Numbered from the stretch's first letter, positions 8,099 through 16,399 are shown. The stretch is 64,000 bases of DNA from an uncultured Alphaproteobacteria bacterium (GCA_902557145.1 CACDYZ010000003.1:1-64000), one strand, 5' to 3'. Program-made: numbers and translations. Notes: a model not told the origin generated them from the letters alone.

Positions 8099-9593
8099 AT
8101 AAAAAACTAAATAGGAAAATAAAGAAAAGTAAAACCATTACTGAGTTTAGTGTTGAGGAGCAGATAGATTGGTTTTTAGTAATTGAGTGTTGGTAATGCA
8201 GATAACCTTTTTTATTACTTGCAATAGTTTGAATAATTTTACCTGATCGATCCACTATAGAAGTAATCCCAGAGGGTGTTGATCTAATGAGAGGTTTTTG
8301 AAATTCAACACTTCGTAAAAGAGAGTTTGCTAAATGCTGATGAGGTCCATACCATTTACCAAACCAAGAATCATTTGAAATTTGTATAACCATATCTGAG
8401 CCACAAATCTCTTTATTAATAGATTGATAATTGAATATTGACTCAAAACAAATCATGGGGACAGCATTTATATCTTTGGGTAGATTAAGAGTTTTTTGGA
8501 CATGACCTGGTGTATAATTCATTCCTAAATTTAAAAACTTACTCACTAAGGGTTTTATAAAAGGTATGTATTCACCAAATAAAACTAATTTTTGTTTATC
8601 ATAAAAATCTATGATCTTTCCCTGATGATCAATAACATATAAACGATTAAATAATTGATCTTCTTCGATGGCACTTGAGCCAACTATTATTTTTTGATCT
8701 TCGTTAATCAAGGAGGATACTCTGCTCAGTAGTCCTATCCTATTATTTAAATCAATAGGTAAGGACCCCTCTGGCCAGATAATTAAATCTGTTTTTGCTG
8801 ATTTTGAAAGGGCCTCAATTGTTAATTGTTCATATTTTTCAAGATTTTTAAGGACATCAAATTCAACTAGTGACTCATAGAGGTTGGGTTGTATTAGAAG
8901 TATATTAAGTGTCTCATCTTCTGTTTTTTTAATATTATTGTTTTCAATAAAACCAAAAAAATAAAAGATAATACTTAGTGCTAATAAAACACTAGGTATG
9001 ATTTTATTTTTGTAATAAATAAAATAAATCATTAAACCGACAATCAAATGAACGACAAGACCTAAGCCATATACACCTAGATAAGGTAAGGATTTCAAAA
9101 TCCAAATATTTTTGTAGTAAATAATCGCTGAGGGATTCCAAGGAAAGCCCCCGAAGATAAATTCTTTTAATAACTCAACTATAGAGAGGCCTAGAGGAAG
9201 TAAAAAAATTAGTAATAATTTTTGTTTATAAAATGTTAAAATTAAAATAGTTGCTGAATAGTGTAAAAATGCAACAAACAAAGAGAGGATAGAGACTAAA
9301 ATTATTCCTAAAAATAAATATCCTGTTCCTCCTGAATAAAATGACTGGATAATCCAGCTAAGAGTAACTAATTGGGTTACTAAAAAAAAATAAAATATTT
9401 TTTTTTTAAAAAAAACATCGCTATTTAAAATGTTTAAAAAAAATATTACAAAAGACAGATAATAGAAAAAAGATATACCAAACGGGGGAAGTGAAAATAT
9501 ATATAAAACAGAACAAATAATTATTAGGTATGATGGCCTAGATATAGAGCTTAATAAGTTATTGAGATTTAACACCACTGACCACAACTTCAA
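8079..9593 (-). CDS. lnt: Apolipoprotein N-acyltransferase
   Basis: Inner-membrane enzyme that adds the third acyl chain to the N-terminal cysteine of lipoproteins. The first half has about six to eight hydrophobic segments; the second half is a nitrilase-like domain with the Glu-Lys-Cys catalytic elements visible as WPEGS, KLVLFGEYIPF and MICFES. Length (504) is normal. The track start is TTG at 9593, 35 bases inside corC; GTG codons at 9578 and 9575 are alternatives. In other bacteria lnt is regularly linked to ybeX/corC, ybeY and phoH, exactly as here. Confidence 0.95.
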   Translation of the reverse strand: MKLWSVVLNLNNLLSSISRPSYLIIICSVLYIFSLPPFGISFFYYLSFVIFFLNILNSDVFFKKKIFYFFLVTQLVTLSWIIQSFYSGGTGYLFLGIILVSILSLFVAFLHYSATILILTFYKQKLLLIFLLPLGLSIVELLKEFIFGGFPWNPSAIIYYKNIWILKSLPYLGVYGLGLVVHLIVGLMIYFIYYKNKIIPSVLLALSIIFYFFGFIENNNIKKTEDETLNILLIQPNLYESLVEFDVLKNLEKYEQLTIEALSKSAKTDLIIWPEGSLPIDLNNRIGLLSRVSSLINEDQKIIVGSSAIEEDQLFNRLYVIDHQGKIIDFYDKQKLVLFGEYIPFIKPLVSKFLNLGMNYTPGHVQKTLNLPKDINAVPMICFESIFNYQSINKEICGSDMVIQISNDSWFGKWYGPHQHLANSLLRSVEFQKPLIRSTPSGITSIVDRSGKIIQTIASNKKGYLHYQHSITKNQSICSSTLNSVMVLLFFIFLFSFLYVRIKK

Positions 9594-10386
9594 GAATTTT
9601 TCTTGTTGATACCTTGTGAATGGTGAAAGATAATTTTTTATTAATTGTAAATTTTTCTTTTTTCTTGGGGATACGCCCTGCCATATTGAATATTATACCG
9701 CCTATTGTTCCAACATCCTCTTTTAAGTCCTCAGGGATATTTACATCGAATTCCCTCTCGAAATCATCCACTAGCATTGCAGCGTCCATAATAATGTTCT
9801 CGTTCTTTTGGCGGTACATTGGCGCTTCGTCCTTATCATGCTCATCTTCAATCTCACCAACTATTTCTTCCACTAGGTCTTCAATGGTTACTAAACCCGT
9901 CACACTATTAAATTCATCCATCACAATCGCTAAGTGAATGTTTTGTTTTTTCATTTTTTGTAGGAGGTTGAAAACTGGTGTCGCTGAGGGAATATAGATA
10001 ACTTCTCTCAGTAAACTCTTGATATTAAACGATTTATTATTAATTTTTTTAAATAAGTCTTTAATGTGAACCATTCCTAAGCAATGCTCTAAGTCATTTT
10101 TAACAACAGGCATCCTTGAGTGTGCTTCTTTGTTAATAATTTTAATGATGTTTTCTTTGTTAATGTTTTGATCGATAAAAATTATCTCACCCCTGGGCAC
10201 CATAACGTCATCAACTGTTTTTTTGTGTACCTTCAAAAGATTATTAAAAATCTTCTTCTCTTCACTTTTTGCAATCCCTGAGCTGTCCGATGTTGCAGAA
10301 ATAAGATCTATAATATCTTTTTTAAAGTTTTCATCTTGTATTAGTTCTTTGACTAATTTAATTGCTAAATTTTTTTTAATTTTCAT
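9559..10386 (-). CDS. CorC/YbeX-type CBS-domain protein
   Basis: A 275-residue soluble protein with two CBS domains (VMVPRGEIIFID... and ATPVFNLLQKMKKQNIHLAIVMDEF...) and a C-terminal CorC_HlyC (transporter-associated) domain ending KILEVVVSGVKSQ. The family is linked to magnesium/cobalt efflux and, more recently, to ribosome metabolism through YbeX; no membrane domain is present, so it is the short type. It lies in the phoH-ybeY-corC-lnt cluster and overlaps both neighbours by 11 and 35 bases. Sometimes annotated hemolysin C or TlyC. The exact role is not provable here. Confidence 0.88.
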   Translation of the reverse strand: MKIKKNLAIKLVKELIQDENFKKDIIDLISATSDSSGIAKSEEKKIFNNLLKVHKKTVDDVMVPRGEIIFIDQNINKENIIKIINKEAHSRMPVVKNDLEHCLGMVHIKDLFKKINNKSFNIKSLLREVIYIPSATPVFNLLQKMKKQNIHLAIVMDEFNSVTGLVTIEDLVEEIVGEIEDEHDKDEAPMYRQKNENIIMDAAMLVDDFEREFDVNIPEDLKEDVGTIGGIIFNMAGRIPKKKEKFTINKKLSFTIHKVSTRKILEVVVSGVKSQ

Positions 10387-10825
10387 GTACTTTTTTTAAA
10401 CCTAAAAATTTCATAAAAGTATTCTCTAAGAATCTCATATTGCTTCTTGATTGTTTATCATAGTGATCATAACCAAATAAATGATGTAATCCATGGCTCA
10501 CAAGCATAAAAAAATTTTGTTCATTAATTTTTTTATTTTTATTTAAAATATAACTGTCTGCAATAGCTATATCACCTGCAAAGTCTCCATCAGGAAAAGA
10601 TAGTACATCTGTTATTTTATTTTTTTTTCTAAAATTTTTATTCATGCTTTTAATTTCATCATTAGAAACTATTTTTATTGTAACTTGTGTTTTGTGATCT
10701 GCTTGATGAATCGTTTGAAAGTATTCTGATAATTTTTTAATTTTTTCTTTTGAGCTTTTAAGAAATTTTTCTAAATTATCGTCTCCGATTATCTCTATCA
10801 CAAATTTTTTGTTACTAATCCTCAA
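10376..10825 (-). CDS. ybeY: Endoribonuclease YbeY
   Basis: Zinc-dependent RNase involved in 16S rRNA 3'-end maturation and ribosome quality control. The 149 residues include the zinc motif HGLHHLFGYDH (the HxxxHxxGxDH pattern) near residue 110 and the upstream NKITDVLSFPDGD segment typical of the family. The apparent start is TTG (MRISNKKF), two bases after the phoH stop region; a GTG at residue 9 is the only nearby alternative. Its place between phoH and corC is the conserved one. Confidence 0.95.
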   Translation of the reverse strand: MRISNKKFVIEIIGDDNLEKFLKSSKEKIKKLSEYFQTIHQADHKTQVTIKIVSNDEIKSMNKNFRKKNKITDVLSFPDGDFAGDIAIADSYILNKNKKINEQNFFMLVSHGLHHLFGYDHYDKQSRSNMRFLENTFMKFLGLKKVHEN

Positions 10826-10827
10826 AA

Positions 10828-11784
10828 TTACTTATCGTAAGCATTAATTATTTTTTCAACTAATGTATGTCGACAAACATCACTACTGTTTAAATGTACA
10901 AAGCCAATATCTTTTACTTTTTCTAATTTTTCCATCGCGTCCTGCATTCCACTTTTTGCATTATCGGGTAAATCCTTCTGACTTAAATCTCCTGTGATCA
11001 CCATTTTTGAATTTTGCCCTAATCTAGTTAGAAACATTTTCATCTGTGTGGATAATGTATTTTGTGCTTCATCTAAAATGATAAAGGATTTATTCAAGGT
11101 TCTTCCTCTCATAAAAGCGAGGGGAGCTATTTCTATTAAATTATTGACCATTTTTCGGTCAATTTCCTCGCCTGGCATCATTTCATATAAAGCGTCATAC
11201 AAAGGACGTAGATAAGGATCTATCTTCTCTTTCATATCTCCTGGTAAAAAACCAAGTCGCTCTCCCGCTTCAACGGCAGGTCTTGATAATATCAAGCGAT
11301 TAATTTTTCCTTCAACAAACAAACTTACTGCATAAGCAACAGCTAAATATGTTTTACCCGTACCAGCAGGACCAACTGCAAAAACAATATCTTTTGATCT
11401 CATCTCTTTTAAAAAGATTTCTTGGTTTTTAGTCTTTGGATAAATTGTCTTTAATTTTGTATTAATTTGAAATTTTTGATCTTGTTCGATTTGCTCTTTG
11501 ATATAGGTAGGTTTCGCTAGATCAATATTACTTTCAATTTCCTCTGCAGAAATATCATTATTTTTTAATTTTTTGTATAAACCTTCAATTATAAAATATG
11601 CTTTTTCAACTGGATCTCGATTTCCTTTAATAGATAAAAGATTACCTCTAGTATAAAGCTTTACTTTAAATTTGTTTTCTAAAACTTTTAAATTTTTATC
11701 GTGGTACCCAAATAAGCTTGAGAGAAATTGATTATCCTCAAACTCTAATTGTTTTTGATGAGAAGAAATATTTACTGGACTCAA
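10828..11784 (-). CDS. PhoH family ATPase (YbeZ type)
   Basis: A 318-residue P-loop ATPase with Walker A (GPAGTGKT, about 137-144), Walker B (SFIILDEAQNT) and a later GDLSQKDLP sensor motif. An N-terminal KH-like segment of about 120 residues precedes the ATPase core, as in YbeZ proteins. PhoH is proposed to act as an RNA helicase/ATPase together with YbeY. The name came from phosphate-starvation induction in E. coli; although a phosphate regulon lies nearby, the gene here belongs to the ybeY-corC-lnt group. The start is TTG directly after the miaB TAA. Confidence 0.93.
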   Translation of the reverse strand: MSPVNISSHQKQLEFEDNQFLSSLFGYHDKNLKVLENKFKVKLYTRGNLLSIKGNRDPVEKAYFIIEGLYKKLKNNDISAEEIESNIDLAKPTYIKEQIEQDQKFQINTKLKTIYPKTKNQEIFLKEMRSKDIVFAVGPAGTGKTYLAVAYAVSLFVEGKINRLILSRPAVEAGERLGFLPGDMKEKIDPYLRPLYDALYEMMPGEEIDRKMVNNLIEIAPLAFMRGRTLNKSFIILDEAQNTLSTQMKMFLTRLGQNSKMVITGDLSQKDLPDNAKSGMQDAMEKLEKVKDIGFVHLNSSDVCRHTLVEKIINAYDK

Positions 11785-13098
11785 TTAAATTTTTTCTCCA
11801 AGTAAAGAGTGTGTTAAAACCTCTTTAATTTGTACAGGAATTATTTGACCGATAGTTTCTTTTTCACCTTGGAGCGCTACACTTTGATTAAATTGTGACT
11901 TCCCTTTAATTTGTCCTGTGCGATTACCGGCACCATCGATTAAAACTTGCACCGTTTTCTTTACAAACTGGTTGTTGTATTCAATTTGTTGTTCGTTTAA
12001 TAAATCTTGTGTGATCTTTAAACGCTCATTTAAGATCTCTTCATCTATTTCCTCACGATCAGCCGCGGGGGTACCTGGCCTCGGACTATACTTAAAAGAG
12101 TAGGAGTTCATATATTTAACTCTTTCAATTAGATCGATTGTGTCTTCAAAGTCTTTGTCAGTTTCTCCAGGAAAACCAATAATAAAGTCTGAAGAAAGCG
12201 CTATGTCAGGTTTGACTTTTCTTACTTTTTCGATGATTTCAAAGTAGTAATCTCTTGTATGCTTTCTGTTCATCAGCTTTAGGACTTTGTCAGATCCTGA
12301 TTGAACGGGCAAATGAAGAAAAGGCATCAGTTTAGAATTTTCACCATGTAGGGAAATTAAATCATCCGTCATATTGACTGGGTGACTTGTAGAATAGGTA
12401 ATTCTTTCAACTCCATTTATTAAACTAATACTGTTAATGAGCGAAGCTAGATTATTTGATTGCCCTTGATTATCTAAACCATGATAAGCATTCACATTTT
12501 GACCTAGCAGAGTGAATTCAACGACTCCCTGATCAATTAAGGATTTCACCTCATCTGAGATTTCCTTCACTGTTCTAGAATATTCTGAACCTCTGGTGTA
12601 GGGAACCACACAAAAATGGCAAAACTTATCGCAGCCCTCTTGTATTGTAACGAATGCAGATTTGCTAGAAGTATGAGTTTTTATATGGTTGAGCGTGTCA
12701 AACTTTTCATTTACATCAAATTCAGTGATAGAGGTTTTTGGTAAGTTATTTTTATCTAAAAATTTATTAAGGGACTGGATAGATTGTGGGCCAATGACCA
12801 AATCAACATAGGGTGCCCTTTTTTGAATTAACTCCCCCTCTGCTTGCGCTACACACCCTGCAACGATAACTTTTTGGTTATCTTTTCCTTTTTTATGTAT
12901 TCTTCCTAAATCTGAAAATGTTTTTTCCGTTGCCTTTTCACGAATGTGACAGGTATTTAAAACAACATAATCTGCTGTTTGAAAGTCATCCGTTTGATTA
13001 ATATTATGCGATAGAAAAATATCTTTCATTTTATCAGAGTCATAAACATTCATCTGACAACCAAATGTTCTAATATAAAATTTCTTATCTGATGGCAT
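11785..13098 (-). CDS. miaB: tRNA-2-methylthio-N6-dimethylallyladenosine synthase MiaB
   Basis: Radical-SAM methylthiotransferase that modifies i6A37 of tRNAs. It has the N-terminal UPF0004 domain with three cluster cysteines (TFGCQMNVYDS, NTCHIREKA, VAGCVAQAEG), the radical-SAM CxxxCxxC site (GCDKFCHFCVVPY) and a C-terminal TRAM domain. The ORF track begins at a TTG at 13113; I prefer the ATG at 13098 (MPSDKKFYIRTFGCQ), giving 438 residues and a 14-base overlap with rimI. The rimI-miaB-phoH-ybeY order is common in alphaproteobacteria. Confidence 0.96.
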   Translation of the reverse strand: MPSDKKFYIRTFGCQMNVYDSDKMKDIFLSHNINQTDDFQTADYVVLNTCHIREKATEKTFSDLGRIHKKGKDNQKVIVAGCVAQAEGELIQKRAPYVDLVIGPQSIQSLNKFLDKNNLPKTSITEFDVNEKFDTLNHIKTHTSSKSAFVTIQEGCDKFCHFCVVPYTRGSEYSRTVKEISDEVKSLIDQGVVEFTLLGQNVNAYHGLDNQGQSNNLASLINSISLINGVERITYSTSHPVNMTDDLISLHGENSKLMPFLHLPVQSGSDKVLKLMNRKHTRDYYFEIIEKVRKVKPDIALSSDFIIGFPGETDKDFEDTIDLIERVKYMNSYSFKYSPRPGTPAADREEIDEEILNERLKITQDLLNEQQIEYNNQFVKKTVQVLIDGAGNRTGQIKGKSQFNQSVALQGEKETIGQIIPVQIKEVLTHSLLGEKI

Positions 13099-13564
13099 TG
13101 AGGGATTTGGCAAACAAAATTGCGTCTTGCGTATGCGGAGCGTTTATAGACTTACTCCGATAATAGTTTTTTCTTTCATTGTAGGCTTTATAGCCTAATT
13201 TTTCATAAAGTTTAATAGCAAAATTATTAATAGCACTCGCTTCCAGAAAGATTTTAAATGATTTTCCAGTACTTTTGAGTTGTTTTTCAAGCTCTTCTAA
13301 AATCATTCTTCCCAACCCTTGGTTTCTAAATTCAGGCAAAACAGCAATATGTAAAATTTCAAATTCACTGACCTTTTGATCTTGATATAAAAAATGTCCT
13401 ATCAAAGCACCTTTGACGTTAGTTTGATCTAGAAGATAAATATTAAAACTTGTTTCTTTATTGAGGTGAAGCTCAATATCTTTTTCACTCCAATTAATCT
13501 CTAGTTGGTCTTTATGATTGATAATCCAATTTTTAGAATCAGATAGAGTATGTGTAAAGTTCAA
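13085..13564 (-). CDS. rimI: GNAT acetyltransferase, RimI-like
   Basis: A 159-residue GNAT-fold protein. The acetyl-CoA-binding motif A is visible as LPEFRNQGLGRMILEELEKQL and is followed by the C-terminal NNFAIKLYEKLGYKAYNERKNYY typical of RimI, which acetylates the N-terminus of ribosomal protein S18. The start is TTG and overlaps the stop of the upstream glycosyltransferase as TTGA, a coupled start. In relatives rimI follows tsaB; here tsaB is 20 kb away. The gene symbol rests on position before miaB plus the fold, so another protein target remains possible. Confidence 0.8.
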   Translation of the reverse strand: MNFTHTLSDSKNWIINHKDQLEINWSEKDIELHLNKETSFNIYLLDQTNVKGALIGHFLYQDQKVSEFEILHIAVLPEFRNQGLGRMILEELEKQLKSTGKSFKIFLEASAINNFAIKLYEKLGYKAYNERKNYYRSKSINAPHTQDAILFAKSLNAIR

Positions 13565-14553
13565 GCCACAATATTATCATAAAAAACCTTGGAACACTCA
13601 TACCAGTTAAATTTTTTTGTATATTCTTGACATTTTTTTCGATCGATAGTCAAACAATTCAAAACATTATCTTTTAAGTTATCACCAATAAAACCGTTGA
13701 CCCCATTAACAATAATATCTTTAGGACCTGTTACATCATAAGCAGCGACTGGTGTGCCGGTTGCATTTGCCTCAGTTACCACATTTCCAAAGGTATCAGT
13801 CTTGCTAGGGAAAACCATTACATCTGAACTAGCATAGTAATTCACTAAATTCTGGCCAAACTGGTAACCAACAAATTTTATATCTGTATATTTTTTTTTT
13901 AGTTTATTTAACTGTGGTCCATCGCCAACGACAACTTTAGTACCTTCTAAATCTAAATCTAAAAAAGCTTGAATATTTTTTTCAGTAGCCACTCGACCGA
14001 TATAAGAAAATATTGGTCCTGGGCCTAAGTCTAATTTTTGATAGTTGCCAAATTTTTGATGATCGACACCTCTTGACCAAACAACGGTATTTTTAAAATT
14101 CATATTTATTAATTCAGCCTGCATGGATGGGGTAGGAACAAGAACTTTTTTCGCTTTATTGTGAAAATGCTTTATGAAGAAATAAAAGAAACTTGCAGGT
14201 ATTTTTATACGTTGTTGAATATACTCAGGGAAACGAGTATGAAATGAAGTTGTAAAAATAATTTTTTCTGAAAGACATATTTTTCTGGCCAAAAAACCTA
14301 GGGGCCCCTCTGTAGCAATGTGAATATGATCAGGATTGATCTGATCCATCATATTTTTCAATGTTTTTTTGCGAGTAATCACAACTTTAATCTCATTATA
14401 CGAAGGAAGGCCAAAGCGAACTTTAAATAACTCAGGGTGTATTACCTCTACCTGCATACCCATTTTTTCCAATTCCGGTATGGTATTCAGATAAGAACGG
14501 ACTACGCCGTTTACCTGAGGTTTCCATGCATCTGTTACTAATAATAATTTCAA
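13561..14553 (-). CDS. agt: Family 4 glycosyltransferase, probable lipid glycosyltransferase Agt
   Basis: A 330-residue GT4 enzyme of GT-B fold. The N-terminal domain begins KLLLVTDAWKPQVNGVVRSY, typical of diacylglycerol glycosyltransferases and mannosyltransferases; the C-terminal nucleotide-sugar site is seen as SYIGRVATEKNIQAFL, VVVGDGPQ and PSKTDTFGNVVTEANATGTPV. It starts with TTG overlapping the plcP stop (TTGA), so the two are translationally coupled. In marine bacteria a plcP-agt pair replaces phospholipids by glycosyl-diacylglycerols under phosphate starvation: PlcP releases diacylglycerol and Agt adds a sugar. That role fits this context well but the sugar used cannot be read from sequence. 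Confidence 0.85.
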   Translation of the reverse strand: MKLLLVTDAWKPQVNGVVRSYLNTIPELEKMGMQVEVIHPELFKVRFGLPSYNEIKVVITRKKTLKNMMDQINPDHIHIATEGPLGFLARKICLSEKIIFTTSFHTRFPEYIQQRIKIPASFFYFFIKHFHNKAKKVLVPTPSMQAELINMNFKNTVVWSRGVDHQKFGNYQKLDLGPGPIFSYIGRVATEKNIQAFLDLDLEGTKVVVGDGPQLNKLKKKYTDIKFVGYQFGQNLVNYYASSDVMVFPSKTDTFGNVVTEANATGTPVAAYDVTGPKDIIVNGVNGFIGDNLKDNVLNCLTIDRKKCQEYTKKFNWYECSKVFYDNIVA

Positions 14554-15338
14554 GCTGCAGATACCTTATTAAGAGTTTGTTTTTCTAAAGACTGGATTTT
14601 TTTTTCATTCCAAAAGACTAACTCCAAGTTGCCTTTAAAGTCCTCAACCATTGCACTACAGCTATCTACCCAATCTCCTAGATTATGATATGTCTTATCA
14701 CCAATTTTTTTTATTTGGGGATGGTGAATATGACCACAAACAATTCCATCACAATTATTTTTTTTTATTCTCTCAAGACATGCATTTTCAAAATTTTCAA
14801 TATATCGTTGAGCATCTTTTACTCGTGTTTTTAAATATCCTGATAAAGACCAATACGAAAGACCAAGTTTTCTTCGACAGAAATTTAAAATATTATTAAA
14901 CCAAACAGAGTAGTCATAAAGGACGGCACCTATCTTTGCTAACCATTTTGAATTTAGAACTATTCCATCAAATTCATGCCCATGCATTAAGAGAAGTCTT
15001 TTATTGTTCGCTGTTGTATGAATTCTATTTTTTCGAACTTTAATGTTTGCAAATGAAAAACCACAATAATCTGAAAAAACTTCATCATGGTTTCCAGGTA
15101 TATAATAGACTTTGGTACCTGCGCGTGCTTTTCGTAAAACTTTTTGTATGAAAGTATTAAAATCAGGATTCCAAAACCAATTTTTTTTTAGACGCCATCC
15201 GTCTATAATATCTCCAAGTAAATAAAGATGATCACAATCATTATATTTTAAAAAGTGTAAGAGCTCCTTTACTTTTGAAGCACGTATGCCAATATGAATG
15301 TCTGAAATGAATATGGATCGATGTTTTTTGATTTGCAT
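14550..15338 (-). CDS. plcP: Metallophosphoesterase, probable phospholipase C PlcP
   Basis: A 262-residue calcineurin-like metallophosphoesterase with all metal motifs: SDIHIG (near residue 13), LGDIIDGW, GNHDE, HGHEFD and GHIHHP. The DGWRLKKNWFW stretch is characteristic of the LpxH-like branch that includes PlcP. An LpxH role in lipid A synthesis is the alternative, but the coupling to a GT4 glycosyltransferase and the nearby pst/pho and dgkA genes favour PlcP, which cleaves phosphatidylglycerol and phosphatidylethanolamine to diacylglycerol when phosphate is scarce. No strong Shine-Dalgarno is seen. A partial Pho-box-like repeat lies 33 bases upstream. Confidence 0.85.
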   Translation of the reverse strand: MQIKKHRSIFISDIHIGIRASKVKELLHFLKYNDCDHLYLLGDIIDGWRLKKNWFWNPDFNTFIQKVLRKARAGTKVYYIPGNHDEVFSDYCGFSFANIKVRKNRIHTTANNKRLLLMHGHEFDGIVLNSKWLAKIGAVLYDYSVWFNNILNFCRRKLGLSYWSLSGYLKTRVKDAQRYIENFENACLERIKKNNCDGIVCGHIHHPQIKKIGDKTYHNLGDWVDSCSAMVEDFKGNLELVFWNEKKIQSLEKQTLNKVSAA

Positions 15339-15370
15339 AGAATCTAAAAATAGATATATCTACGATTGAT

Positions 15371-15399
15371 AGTATTGAGGATTGTTAAAGTTTTATTAA
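15371..15399 (-). promoter_or_regulatory. Possible degenerate Pho box upstream of plcP
   Basis: Read toward plcP, the spacer shows 11-base-phased units TTAATAA-AACT-TTAACAA-TCCT-CAATACT. The core AAAACTTTAACA is identical over 12 bases to the core of the pstS Pho-box candidate. The third unit is weak and the DNA is AT-rich, so this is a candidate only. The spacer is shared with the divergent SET gene, which starts at the next base. Confidence 0.4.
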
Positions 15400-15918
15400 A
15401 TGGGCTCTTCACAAAAGCTTTATATTAGAAAAAATTCTAAAATTCATGCATCTGGTCTTTTTGCAAAAGCTGATATCTGTGCTGGCACTAGAATCATTGA
15501 ATATCGCGGGTTAAAGATAAATAAAGCTCAATCAGACAAGATTGCTGATGTTCACATAGAGGCAAACAAAAGGGCTAAAACAGTCGGGTCTGTTTACATT
15601 TTTACACTGAATCAAAAATACGACATCAATGGAAAAGTAACATGGAATTTAGCAAAATATATTAATCATTCCTGCAACCCTAATTGTGAAACTGATATCA
15701 TCAAAGGAAAAATATGGATTAGCGCAATTAAAGATATTAAGAAAGGCGAGGAGCTGTCCTACGACTATGGATATGACATGTTTTGTTTCGAGGATCACCC
15801 GTGTCGATGTGGGTCTCAAAACTGTATTGGATATATTGTTCGAAGCAATCTTAGATGGAGAGTTAAAAAAAGGTTAATTGAAAATAAAAAGTCAAGATTT
15901 AACAAAAACTTCACATAA
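15400..15918 (+). CDS. SET-domain protein-lysine methyltransferase
   Basis: A 172-residue protein consisting almost only of a SET domain: HASGLFAKADICAGTRIIEYRG at the start, the SAM/pseudoknot motif YINHSCNPNCE (about 87-97), GEELSYDYGYDMF and a post-SET-like CRCGSQNCIGYI with cysteines that could bind zinc. A basic tail (RWRVKKRLIENKKSRFNK) follows. SET proteins use S-adenosylmethionine to methylate lysines; bacterial targets are mostly unknown. It is divergent from plcP and 17 bases upstream of dgkA on the same strand, so the three probably share a regulatory region. Confidence 0.88.
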   Translation: MGSSQKLYIRKNSKIHASGLFAKADICAGTRIIEYRGLKINKAQSDKIADVHIEANKRAKTVGSVYIFTLNQKYDINGKVTWNLAKYINHSCNPNCETDIIKGKIWISAIKDIKKGEELSYDYGYDMFCFEDHPCRCGSQNCIGYIVRSNLRWRVKKRLIENKKSRFNKNFT

Positions 15919-15935
15919 GTAGTTAAACTTCAGAT

Positions 15936-16283
15936 ATGGATTTTAAAAATAAAAATATAGTAGATGCTTTTTGGTGTTCAATTGAAGGCCTAAAAATTCT
16001 CCTTCAAGAAAAAGCAGCAAGAAGAGAGCTATTATTGTTTCCCTTGTCTGCTCTATACATCGTAATTTTTCAACCGGCTCTTTTGTTCATACTTTGGCTG
16101 ATAATTTTACCTTTACTCATACTTAGTATTGAGGCTCTAAACACTGCAATAGAATATACCTGTGATAAAATTACTATGGATAAGTCAAACAAAATAAAGA
16201 AAGCTAAAGATTTGGGCTCTGCTGCAATTTTTTTATCTCTAACAGCCTATGGAATAGTTTTAATCTTAGGTTTATTTAATTAA
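15936..16283 (+). CDS. dgkA: Diacylglycerol kinase
   Basis: Small integral membrane kinase making phosphatidic acid from diacylglycerol and ATP. The 115 residues match the DgkA family in length and have an amphipathic N-terminus with the QEKAARREL motif and a conserved core SIEALNTAIEYTCDKI, followed by the KAKDLGSAAIF segment; three membrane helices are evident. In most bacteria it recycles diacylglycerol. Next to plcP, which would release diacylglycerol, it would give a way back to phospholipid when phosphate returns. This link is my inference. Confidence 0.93.
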   Translation: MDFKNKNIVDAFWCSIEGLKILLQEKAARRELLLFPLSALYIVIFQPALLFILWLIILPLLILSIEALNTAIEYTCDKITMDKSNKIKKAKDLGSAAIFLSLTAYGIVLILGLFN

Positions 16284-16287
16284 TTTG

Positions 16288-16359
16288 GGAAGATTGACAT
16301 GATTTTTCTACAAGTAGAGGAGGTCTATGTTTCAGTCACAGGGGAAATGCCAATCTTCC
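16288..16359. ncRNA. Candidate structured RNA in the dgkA-arsC spacer
   Basis: A long inverted repeat (GGAAGATTGaCAT ... ATGcCAATCTTCC, 12 of 13 pairs) encloses 46 bases that are richer in G+C than the flanks and contain CTACAAGTAG and AGAGGAGGTC. It starts four bases after the dgkA stop, between two convergent genes. Neither strand has a U tract, so it is not a simple terminator. On the plus strand AGGAGG is followed by ATG and an open frame of 12 codons ending in TAA, with only three bases between the two motifs. The strand and function are unknown; no RNA family I know matches. Confidence 0.4.
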
Positions 16360-16399
16360 ACCTAATAAAATAATCATTTATATTAAATAAAAGTTAAAT

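Noticed and set aside
9620-9937. Plus-strand ORF of 105 residues inside corC
   Set aside because: Ser/Ile-rich antisense translation of a conserved CBS protein; no independent signal.
10828-11784. phoH as a member of the phosphate regulon
   Set aside because: The name invites it, but the gene is embedded in the conserved miaB-phoH-ybeY-corC-lnt group and no Pho-box-like repeat precedes it.
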